NCBI GenBank assembly: GCA_027296665.1
Contig: JAPUIV010000165.1
Span: 1 to 5,407 of the forward strand
Source of the DNA: Acidobacteriota bacterium
GTDB taxonomy: Bacteria; Acidobacteriota; Polarisedimenticolia; JAPUIV01
DNA: 5,407 nt
Direction: 5' to 3'
The notes beneath the pieces were generated by a model. It was not told the origin of the DNA, did not search any database, and saw only the letters and a program-made list of their open reading frames with translations. How positions within the stretch are numbered: position 1 is the stretch's first letter; the number at the start of each line of letters is the position of its first letter. Shown here in pieces: positions 1 to 5,407 of this stretch. A program made the position numbers and the translations under genes.

Positions 1-1082
1 TTTGGGCCCTGAAGGATGTCTCCTTTGAGGTGCAGCCCGGCGAGGTCGTGGGTATCATCGGCCGAAACGGCGCTGGTAAGACCACGCTGCTCAAGATCCT
101 CTCCCGCATCACCGAACCGACCGAAGGGAAAGCAGAGATCCACGGCCGGGTCGGATCGTTGCTGGAGGTCGGCACCGGCTTCCACCCTGAATTGACCGGC
201 CGGGAGAACATCTACCTCAACGGCGCCATCCTAGGGATGAAAAGCGCCGAGATTGACCGTAAATTCGATGAGATGGTCGACTTCGCCGAGATCGAGAAGT
301 TCATCAACACCCCGGTGAAGCATTACTCCAGCGGCATGTACGTGCGCCTGGCCTTTGCCGTGGCCGCGCACCTGGAGCCGGAGATCCTGCTGGTCGACGA
401 GGTCCTGGCGGTGGGGGACGCGGCCTTTCAGAAGAAGTGCCTGGGGAAGATGGGAGATATCAGCGCGGCGGGCCGCACGGTTCTGCTGGCCAGCCATAAC
501 ATGACTTCCATCGTCAAGCTGTGCGGAAAGGTGATCTGGCTGGACGACGGCCGGGTTCGCGCCTTCGACGAGGCCCAGAAAACCGTCCAGGCCTATCTCG
601 CATCGGGTGTTTCCGGGTCAAAGGGGCGGGTGGAATTTGAACCGCCCGATGCGCCCGAAGATGTCTATCTTTCCTCCGTGGAACTGAGGAACGGCAACGA
701 TGAGATTGCCGCCGATTTCGACGCGCTCTCTCCCGTCAAGGTGATCCTCGCCTTCCGTTGCCGGCGCCGGTTCACCAGGCTCCGGTTGGACGCGGTGGTC
801 CTGGGGTACGACGGCATCCCCATATTCTCGACCACCTCGCAGGACTATGACTCCATCGCGGGAGATTTCGCGGCGGGAGATCATCGCGTGCAGATGCGGA
901 TACCCGGCCGGTTCCTGGCCGCCGGCGAGTATTACCTCACGGTGAATATTTGCGAGGTGGGGGTCAAGAACTATGATCTGCGCGAGTCGGTTCTGCGCTT
1001 CAAGGTAGTGGGGAACCCCTTCCGATTGGCGAGAAACCTGGGCTTCCTGGTGTACCCGTTCGAATGGAGGCTGGACCCATGA
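1..1082 (+). CDS. wzt: Wzt-type polysaccharide ABC transporter ATP-binding protein, 5'-truncated
   Basis: This is the ATPase subunit that, with a Wzm-type permease not present here, would drive export of a lipid-linked polysaccharide across the inner membrane. The frame is open from the window edge (first full codon at 3, reading WALKDVSFEV), so the start lies upstream; related proteins suggest roughly 40-60 missing residues. The GTG at 30 falls inside the conserved nucleotide-binding fold and is not the start. Visible motifs: Walker A GRNGAGKTT (nt 60-86), the Wzt/TagH-typical segment EVGTGFHPELTGREN (about 165-209), a divergent signature YSSGM (324-338) in place of LSGGQ, Walker B ILLVDE (384-401), and the H-loop His in ASHNM (495-497). 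After about nt 620 comes a beta-rich region of about 140 residues resembling the Wzt_C carbohydrate-binding domain, which in characterised relatives recognises the glycan's modified terminus. There are 359 residues in view, with no membrane segment. The stop overlaps the next start by 4 bp. Family assignment is firm; the exported glycan is unknown. Confidence 0.93.
   Translation, partial: WALKDVSFEVQPGEVVGIIGRNGAGKTTLLKILSRITEPTEGKAEIHGRVGSLLEVGTGFHPELTGRENIYLNGAILGMKSAEIDRKFDEMVDFAEIEKFINTPVKHYSSGMYVRLAFAVAAHLEPEILLVDEVLAVGDAAFQKKCLGKMGDISAAGRTVLLASHNMTSIVKLCGKVIWLDDGRVRAFDEAQKTVQAYLASGVSGSKGRVEFEPPDAPEDVYLSSVELRNGNDEIAADFDALSPVKVILAFRCRRRFTRLRLDAVVLGYDGIPIFSTTSQDYDSIAGDFAAGDHRVQMRIPGRFLAAGEYYLTVNICEVGVKNYDLRESVLRFKVVGNPFRLARNLGFLVYPFEWRLDP
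1066..1070 (+). promoter_or_regulatory. Shine-Dalgarno site for the aminotransferase gene
   Basis: GGAGG lies 8 nt before the ATG at 1079, inside the end of the transporter gene. It supports 1079 over the in-frame ATG at 1064, which overlaps the site and has no comparable motif in front of it. A second ATG follows directly at 1082, so initiation could use either codon of the ATGATG pair. Confidence 0.75.
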
Positions 1083-2245
1083 TGCGAAAAGAGTACCTGC
1101 CCTTCGGCAAACCCAATTTTTCCGGCGGGGAGATCGCCGCGGTCGAACGGGTCCTGCGATCGGGATGGGTCGGAATGGGCCCGGAAACGATTGCCTTTGA
1201 ACGGGAACTGGAGGAATTCCTGCACGCCCCCCACGTCGTGACCGTCAATTCCTGCACCTCCGCCCTCTTTCTCTCCCTGCTGGTCCACGGGGTCGGGCCA
1301 GGCGACGAGGTGATCTGCCCCAGCCTGACCTGGTGCAGCACCGCCAATGTCGCCCTGCAGCTGGGCGCGAAACCGGTATTTTGCGATGTCGATCCCGATA
1401 CCCTGAGCGTGACTCCGGAGCTGGTTCGAGAAAAACTCACCCCCAGGACAAGGGCCGTGATGGCCGTACATATGGGTGGCCTTGCGGTCGAGACCGAAGC
1501 GATTCGCGCCATCCTCCCCGGGAAGGTGGCGATTGTCGAGGACGCGGCGCACGCGCTGGGAAGCAAGTACGCCGATGGCCGTCCCGTCGGTTCCTCCGAA
1601 AACCTGACCTGTTTCAGTTTCTACGCCAATAAAAATCTCTCCACCGGTGAAGGGGGGGCCATTGCCCTGGCTGACCAGGGGATGGCGGAGCGGTTGCGGT
1701 CGCTTCGCCAGAACGCCATGCCCGCCGATGCCTGGAAGCGGTACAGCCACTCGAAATCGTTGATGCATTCCCAGCTGGCGGAGCTCGGCTACAAGATGAA
1801 CTTTACCGACTTGCAGGCCTGCATTGGCAGGATCCAGCTCAAGCGGCAATCCGATTTCCACGCGACCCGCCGGGCAATCGCCAGCTATTACTATGAACAT
1901 CTGCATTCCCTGGTCCCGTCCATCCGATTTCAGAGAAAGATCCTGCACCCGGAACATGCCCGCCACCTGTTCGTGATCCAGTTGCCCGGCGGAGAAATGC
2001 CGGAATCCAGGAACGAACTCCTGTTGCAGTTGCGTGGTCGCAACGTGGGGGCCAGTATCCATTATCCGCCTCTGCATCGAATGCCGTTGTACGATTCCCG
2101 GAAACAACCGGCCCTGCCGTGCACGGAGAGCATTTGCGAACGCATCATGACCCTGCCGATCAGCGCCAGCATGAAGATCGAGGATGCCGGGTATGTGGTC
2201 GCCCAGTTGGAAGAGTTGGTGCGATTGAAGGAGGCCGTATCGTGA
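1079..2245 (+). CDS. DegT/DnrJ/EryC1/StrS family PLP-dependent sugar aminotransferase
   Basis: This is a cytosolic fold-type I aminotransferase that by family transfers an amino group, usually from glutamate, to a nucleotide-linked keto-sugar. From the ATG at 1079 it has 388 residues, a normal length for the family. It opens with the typical YLPFGKPNFSGGEIAAVERVL segment. The PLP-binding region VNSCTSALFLSLL is followed by GDEVICPSLTW. EDAAHALG contains Asp155 (expected to contact the pyridine nitrogen) and His158. FSFYANKNLSTGEGG carries Lys185, the expected Schiff-base lysine. The C-terminal SIHYPPLHRMPLY segment is also family-typical. All catalytic positions I can recognise are intact. 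The DAAHA and KN..GEGG motifs resemble ArnB-like and 4-amino-sugar enzymes, but neither regiochemistry nor substrate can be read from the sequence. No dehydratase or epimerase is in view to indicate the sugar. Its start overlaps the transporter stop (ATGA) and its stop overlaps the next GTG start (GTGA), so translational coupling to both is likely. A scyllo-inosose-type substrate is the main alternative to an NDP-sugar. Confidence 0.94.
   Translation: MMRKEYLPFGKPNFSGGEIAAVERVLRSGWVGMGPETIAFERELEEFLHAPHVVTVNSCTSALFLSLLVHGVGPGDEVICPSLTWCSTANVALQLGAKPVFCDVDPDTLSVTPELVREKLTPRTRAVMAVHMGGLAVETEAIRAILPGKVAIVEDAAHALGSKYADGRPVGSSENLTCFSFYANKNLSTGEGGAIALADQGMAERLRSLRQNAMPADAWKRYSHSKSLMHSQLAELGYKMNFTDLQACIGRIQLKRQSDFHATRRAIASYYYEHLHSLVPSIRFQRKILHPEHARHLFVIQLPGGEMPESRNELLLQLRGRNVGASIHYPPLHRMPLYDSRKQPALPCTESICERIMTLPISASMKIEDAGYVVAQLEELVRLKEAVS
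2228..2234 (+). promoter_or_regulatory. Strong Shine-Dalgarno site deciding the GTG start of the radical SAM gene
   Basis: AAGGAGG, close to the full anti-SD complement, lies 7 nt before GTG 2242 and within the last codons of the aminotransferase gene. It fixes the start at 2242 instead of the in-frame ATG at 2119, which would add 41 residues of unrelated, His/Arg-rich sequence read out of frame through the aminotransferase. Confidence 0.85.
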
Positions 2246-3234
2246 AAACCGCAACCGCCGTCGAAAATGAGACCACGACCGGGAAATATGGATTTCACGG
2301 CCGCCTGAAGGCACGATTCCCGTCGCAGGTCATCGCCGATACCACCGAATTATGCAATCTCGCCTGTATCCACTGCGCCCACCCCGCATTCAAGAAATCT
2401 AGCTACTACAGCGGCCGCTCTCTCCGCCCCGAGCTGAACGCCAAGATGGTGGATGAAGTTCGCGACCACGGTAAAGGTGCCACCCAGTACATTCGTTATA
2501 CCAGTGAAGGGGAGCCCCTTCTGGATGGAAACATCTATGAGATGCTCGCCTACGCGGCACGGAATTCGGGTGTGACGGTGACCCTGACCACCAATGGAAC
2601 CTTGATGAACGAGAAACGGACCGAGCAACTGCTCGCCACCGGTGTGCACGTGATCGACATCAGCATCGACGCTTTCACCCCCGAGACCTACAGGAAGATC
2701 CGGGTCAACGGCGACCTGGAGCAAACCCGTGCCAACGTGTTACGGCTGCTGCAACAGGCGCGGCAACCGGCCATCGAGACCAAGGTGGTGGTGAGCTACA
2801 TCGAACAACCCGAAAACGTTCAGGAAACCCGTGCATTCGAACAGTTCTGGAAGGACCAGGGGGCCGACTATGTCGTGGTGCGCAGGCTGCACTCGAACGC
2901 CGGCAACAACGGGGAGATCGCGGATCGGATGCGGAAGGAAAATGCGGCCGAATCCCGTTATCCCTGCGTCTATCCGTGGGAAAGAGTTGTCCTGAACCCG
3001 CGCGGGTTTCTTTCATTTTGCCCGGCCGACTGGACTCGCGGGTCCACCTTCATCGATTATCGAACCACCACTATCCATGAAACCTGGCAGGGAGAGTTCT
3101 ACCGGAATCTGCGCGAGGCCCATCTTGCCAATCAGTTCAACAACCATTCCTTCTGCGGACAATGCCCCGATTGGAAAGCGACCCGGTGGCCGGGTGAGGG
3201 GCGCAGTTACGCGAATATGATCGAAGAATTCTGA
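2242..3234 (+). CDS. Radical SAM enzyme with reduced SPASM/Twitch-like C-terminal cluster domain
   Basis: This 330-residue enzyme should reductively cleave S-adenosylmethionine at a [4Fe-4S] cluster to start a radical reaction. The cluster motif is CNLACIHC (Cys38, Cys42, Cys45; CX3CX2C), preceded by a beta strand (QVIADTTEL). TSEGEPLL (about 87-94) fits the GGEP-like SAM-contact motif. VTVTLTTNGTLM and VIDISIDAFTPETYRKIR are later strands of the partial TIM barrel. The C-terminal part has Cys242-X12-Gly-X4-Cys260 and then Cys305-X2-Cys308, which matches the start of a SPASM motif but lacks its remaining cysteines. Four cysteines could bind one auxiliary [4Fe-4S] cluster, as in Twitch-type enzymes such as BtrN. 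The chosen GTG has a near-perfect SD and shares GTGA with the aminotransferase stop, suggesting the two proteins are made together. Sugar dehydrogenation or another carbohydrate conversion is the best guess from context. A peptide-modifying role is less likely because no small precursor peptide is visible. The substrate is unknown. Confidence 0.9.
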   Translation: MKTATAVENETTTGKYGFHGRLKARFPSQVIADTTELCNLACIHCAHPAFKKSSYYSGRSLRPELNAKMVDEVRDHGKGATQYIRYTSEGEPLLDGNIYEMLAYAARNSGVTVTLTTNGTLMNEKRTEQLLATGVHVIDISIDAFTPETYRKIRVNGDLEQTRANVLRLLQQARQPAIETKVVVSYIEQPENVQETRAFEQFWKDQGADYVVVRRLHSNAGNNGEIADRMRKENAAESRYPCVYPWERVVLNPRGFLSFCPADWTRGSTFIDYRTTTIHETWQGEFYRNLREAHLANQFNNHSFCGQCPDWKATRWPGEGRSYANMIEEF

Positions 3235-3238
3235 AAGG
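3234..3238 (+). promoter_or_regulatory. Probable ribosome-binding site for the TTG-start methyltransferase
   Basis: AAAGG begins on the last base of the preceding stop codon and ends 9 nt before TTG 3248. It is weaker than the sites of the two upstream genes. It supports TTG as the start, as no ATG or GTG exists in this frame between the in-frame stop at 3218-3220 and the SAM-binding motif. Confidence 0.55.
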
Positions 3239-3247
3239 CCTGGTAGT

Positions 3248-4012
3248 TTGACCGTCACGAAGAATCAACCGCGGGAATTTCAGATCGGTGAAATCACCAG
3301 TCCCGTCATCGATCGGATCGAGGCGATCGCGAAAAATGTCCCCGGTTGGTCCCCGGTTGACCAGCTCTACACCCTTTTCAACCTGGCCTACCTGACCACC
3401 GATGTCAGGGGGGATATCGTGGAGATCGGCTCATGGTGCGGGCGGTCGACCGCGGTGCTGGGGATGGCGGCGCGGATGATCGGAAACACCAAGGTTCACA
3501 GCATCGATCTGTTCCCGGAAAAGAATGACTGGAAGCAGAATAAGGATGGGAGCTACTCCCTGGAAGTGGAACTGGACGGGGTGAAGTACCGCGGTTATCA
3601 GGATCAGAATGTATGGCGGGAACCCTTCGAGAAGGATATTGCCCCTATCTACGCGAAGTATAATAGCGTCCTGGAGGTTTTCAACGAGACCCTTTCCAGA
3701 TATGACTTGCGCAATTTTGTCATCCCTTTCCGGGGGGACTCCCAACATTTCGGGGCCTCGGTGGGGATCGATTTTCGATGCAAACTGGCATTCATTGATG
3801 GCGATCATAGCTACGACGCCGTCTGCCTCGATATCCGCAATGTGCAGAAATTCATGGCGGCCGGCGGATGGATTTGCTTTGATGACGCCTTCTCCTCTTA
3901 TGACGGCGTGAACCGGGCGATCAAAGATTGTGTGATCAATAATCCCGCTTTTGACATGGGCCGGCAGATGACCCGGAAGTTCTTCGTGGCCAGGAAGAAG
4001 AGAGAGGGTTGA
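3248..4012 (+). CDS. Class I SAM-dependent methyltransferase (Methyltransf_24 type)
   Basis: This 254-residue cytosolic methyltransferase has the Rossmann-type SAM fold. Motif I is DIVEIGSWCGRST (about 56-68), the glycine-containing SAM-binding loop in the form typical of the Methyltransf_24 group. VHSIDLFPE follows as the second strand, with an acidic residue placed to contact the SAM ribose. LAFIDGDHSYD (about 180-190) and the late WICFDDAF with Asp212-Asp213 are hallmark segments of this group, in which acidic residues often bind a divalent metal for O-methylation. About 60 residues between the second strand and FVIPFRGDSQHFG are charged and aromatic and may form the acceptor-site cap. The TTG start follows the radical SAM stop by 13 bp. 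It is the only standard start upstream of motif I, since an in-frame stop lies at 3218-3220. In this context the acceptor is probably a sugar hydroxyl, either on a precursor or at a chain end, but the sequence does not show it. The fold is secure; acceptor and metal use are inference. Confidence 0.88.
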   Translation: MTVTKNQPREFQIGEITSPVIDRIEAIAKNVPGWSPVDQLYTLFNLAYLTTDVRGDIVEIGSWCGRSTAVLGMAARMIGNTKVHSIDLFPEKNDWKQNKDGSYSLEVELDGVKYRGYQDQNVWREPFEKDIAPIYAKYNSVLEVFNETLSRYDLRNFVIPFRGDSQHFGASVGIDFRCKLAFIDGDHSYDAVCLDIRNVQKFMAAGGWICFDDAFSSYDGVNRAIKDCVINNPAFDMGRQMTRKFFVARKKREG

Positions 4013-4014
4013 CC

Positions 4015-4019
4015 GAGGG
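4015..4019 (+). promoter_or_regulatory. Candidate ribosome-binding site for the glycosyltransferase gene
   Basis: GAGGG lies 12 nt before ATG 4032, longer than the usual spacing, so initiation may be weak or depend on ribosomes finishing the methyltransferase 19 bp upstream. An in-frame TAG at 4020-4022 excludes any earlier start. Confidence 0.4.
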
Positions 4020-4031
4020 TAGCATCCCGTC

Positions 4032-5407
4032 ATGGAATTGAACTCCTTTCTCGAAAAGATCAGGTCGGGAATCTCCGTTGAACCGCGAGATTTATTGCAG
4101 TACCTGTGCCTGGAAGGACGGGAAGAACGGTGTGCCGTGAATGTCGGTCTGGCCGAGGCCTATGCCGGCATCCAGAATTTTGAGCAGGCCAGGGTCTTCA
4201 TACAGCGCGCCTGGATACTCTCCGATTTCTCCCCCGATCTGATGCCTCTGTACGCCGGAATTCATTCCGCCCTGGACGATGTTGCCGCTATCCAAGCGGC
4301 CTACAAGAGGCTGGGGATGAAAAAGGCCGGCCAGAACGATTTTGTGGAGGCAATACAATATTTTAATTTGAGCATGTACGCTCACAATCAGTATCAAAAA
4401 ATCGACCGGTATGATTATGATTTTGATATTCTGGAACGGATTGAACTGCTGGCGAGACCCTATCGGTTTCGCCCGCGCTCGCCGGCGGAGCCTTCCCCTG
4501 AACGTAAGATCCGTGTCGCCTATCTGACCTATCTCCTGTCCAACCCCACCTCGGTGTTTCACCGGATCAATCTTTCCTTGGCGCAATTCCATGAGAAATC
4601 GCGTTTTTCGGTCGCCTTTTTCGTGCCGGAGCCGGCGTCGGCCTTCCGGGATGATGAAATCATCAAACTGCTCGGAAACTGCGGCTGCGAGGTGGTGACC
4701 GCACCCGAGGCGGGAGGCAAAGCCGAAAGAATGATCTGGATGGCGGCCCGGATTCATAAATACAAACCTGACCTCCTGGTCACCAATGCCGCCCTGGCGA
4801 ATCTGGATAGTTATTTCATCACCTGCATGCGCCCGGCCGCCACGACGATCGGCCTGGTCTATGGGCCTCCTCCGCAGTTCACCGCCCCCAGTCTCGACTG
4901 GTGCATCTCATCCGCCAAGCACCCATTGATGGACAGTCCCTGCGGCGGCGCATTCGCCCCGGTGGAGATCGATTTACCCGATCCAGCCAAGATCGCGCCT
5001 TGCCCCAGGCGACAGTTGGACATCCCGGACGAAGGATTCATCTTGATGAGTTGCGGGAGGTTTACCAAATTCCAGGATCCCGGTTTCTGGAAGGCGATCT
5101 TCGCGATCCTGGAGGCTTACCCGGATTTGCATTATGTCGCCCTGGGAGTGCAGGAAGGGAAGATCTCTTTTCTGGAGGATCTGGTTCCATCCGGGGTGCG
5201 GTCCCGGCTGCGGTTCTTGAAGTGGCAGAAAAATTATTTACCCGTCCTGCGTCTCGCGGATCTCTTGATCGACACCTTTCCGTCCGGGGGCGGATTTGTC
5301 CTCATGGATGCCATGGCGATGTCGATTCCGGTGGTGTCATTCGAGAATAACTATATGCAACCCTTCGATCAGACCGACTGGTCGGTCGGTGTCGAGTTCA
5401 TCCCGGT
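4032..5407 (+). CDS. TPR-containing GT-B glycosyltransferase, GT41/SPINDLY-like, 3'-truncated
   Basis: The frame is open from ATG 4032 to the window edge with no stop (458 full codons), so the gene continues beyond. Residues about 35-68 fit a tetratricopeptide repeat (VGLAEAYAGIQNFEQARVF, then A60 and P68). Residues about 94-118 (LGMKKAGQNDFVEAIQYF) look like part of another. A Tyr/Asp-rich linker (about 121-132) leads to the catalytic part, which starts near RKIRVAYL (158-165). The second Rossmann half contains FILMSCGRFTKFQDP (336-350), followed by a helix and YPDLHYVALG. Lys346 aligns by motif with the nucleotide-phosphate lysine of O-GlcNAc transferases. RLADLLIDTFPSGGG (407-421) and PVVSF match the donor-binding LAD..LDT...G..T segment. 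The usual DFRxH-type motif after the first strand is not evident, and the TT after the glycines is replaced by FV, so this is a divergent member. It may transfer a sugar to glycan or to protein; donor and acceptor are unknown. An in-frame TAG at 4020 fixes the start region. Confidence 0.82.
   Translation, partial: MELNSFLEKIRSGISVEPRDLLQYLCLEGREERCAVNVGLAEAYAGIQNFEQARVFIQRAWILSDFSPDLMPLYAGIHSALDDVAAIQAAYKRLGMKKAGQNDFVEAIQYFNLSMYAHNQYQKIDRYDYDFDILERIELLARPYRFRPRSPAEPSPERKIRVAYLTYLLSNPTSVFHRINLSLAQFHEKSRFSVAFFVPEPASAFRDDEIIKLLGNCGCEVVTAPEAGGKAERMIWMAARIHKYKPDLLVTNAALANLDSYFITCMRPAATTIGLVYGPPPQFTAPSLDWCISSAKHPLMDSPCGGAFAPVEIDLPDPAKIAPCPRRQLDIPDEGFILMSCGRFTKFQDPGFWKAIFAILEAYPDLHYVALGVQEGKISFLEDLVPSGVRSRLRFLKWQKNYLPVLRLADLLIDTFPSGGGFVLMDAMAMSIPVVSFENNYMQPFDQTDWSVGVEFIP

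Larger units (their letters stand above)
1..5407 (+). other. Co-directional polysaccharide export/biosynthesis gene block, probable single operon
   Basis: All five genes run the same way with junctions of -4, -4, +13 and +19 bp, and no promoter or hairpin-plus-T-run terminator is visible between them. The mix of Wzt, a sugar aminotransferase, a radical SAM enzyme, a methyltransferase and a glycosyltransferase is characteristic of O-antigen or capsule loci of the ABC-transporter type. Promoter, permease and nucleotide-sugar synthesis genes must lie outside the window. Confidence 0.75.

Noticed and set aside
30..32. GTG as the start of the ABC transporter gene
   Set aside because: The frame is open upstream and encodes WALKDVSFE, a conserved stretch of the nucleotide-binding domain, so the gene begins outside the window.
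1652..1658. Run of seven G as a possible phase-variation tract
   Set aside because: It encodes the conserved GEGGA motif beside the PLP lysine. Seven bases is short for a slippage switch, and no alternative frame product makes sense.
2119..2241. ATG 2119 as an upstream start of the radical SAM gene
   Set aside because: The extra 41 residues are out-of-frame aminotransferase sequence, whereas GTG 2242 has AAGGAGG at ideal spacing and yields a normal-length protein.
971..2314. A 447-codon open frame on the minus strand opposite the aminotransferase
   Set aside because: It is the antisense shadow of a clearly recognisable, motif-complete aminotransferase. Its translation is Gly/His/Gln/Arg-rich with no familiar domain, which is common opposite GC-rich genes.
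3339..3359. Two copies of TCCCCGGTTG, 11 bp apart
   Set aside because: They lie within the methyltransferase coding sequence and are read in two different frames (11-bp period). No further copies are seen, so no repeat element or operator is supported.
4092..4757. A 221-codon minus-strand open frame
   Set aside because: It lies opposite the TPR/glycosyltransferase frame, which has recognisable motifs and continues to the window end. The antisense translation shows no domain.
4901..5350. A 149-codon plus-strand open frame
   Set aside because: It overlaps, in another frame, the glycosyltransferase region encoding the conserved donor-binding motifs. Its Arg/Gly-rich translation is a shadow.
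5373..5386. Inverted repeat ACCGAC-TG-GTCGGT
   Set aside because: It is inside the glycosyltransferase coding frame, its 2-nt loop is too small for a stable hairpin, and it has no T-run. It is most likely coincidental.

Overview
The window is one dense, co-directional (+ strand) block of five genes that looks like part of a Gram-negative surface-polysaccharide (O-antigen or capsule type) biosynthesis and export locus. It is GC-rich by eye, has almost no intergenic DNA, and uses ATG, GTG and TTG starts behind Shine-Dalgarno sites. These traits fit a GC-rich Gram-negative bacterium, possibly of the deltaproteobacterial kind, but nothing here fixes the taxon. I saw no tRNA, rRNA, CRISPR array, insertion sequence, integrase or convincing terminator. 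No stretch longer than about 20 bp lies between genes.

Layout: (1) 1-1082, the 3' part of a Wzt-type ABC transporter ATPase with a C-terminal Wzt_C-like beta domain; its true start is upstream. (2) 1079-2245, a DegT/DnrJ/EryC1/StrS PLP-dependent sugar aminotransferase. (3) 2242-3234, a radical SAM enzyme with a CX3CX2C cluster motif and a reduced SPASM/Twitch-like C-terminus. (4) 3248-4012, a class I SAM-dependent methyltransferase of the Methyltransf_24 type with a TTG start. (5) 4032 to the window end, a long open frame without a stop: a TPR-containing GT-B glycosyltransferase resembling the GT41/SPINDLY group.

How they may fit together (inference): the aminotransferase makes an amino sugar, and the radical SAM enzyme may oxidise or rearrange a sugar in the same pathway. 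The methyltransferase may decorate the sugar or the chain end. The glycosyltransferase builds or transfers glycan, and Wzt with an unseen Wzm permease would export it. Genes 1-2 and 2-3 share 4-bp start/stop overlaps (ATGA, GTGA), and genes 3-4 and 4-5 are 13 and 19 bp apart, so one transcript and coupled translation are likely. The least ordinary parts are the aminotransferase/radical SAM pair, the four-cysteine auxiliary cluster site, and the OGT-like enzyme inside an export locus.
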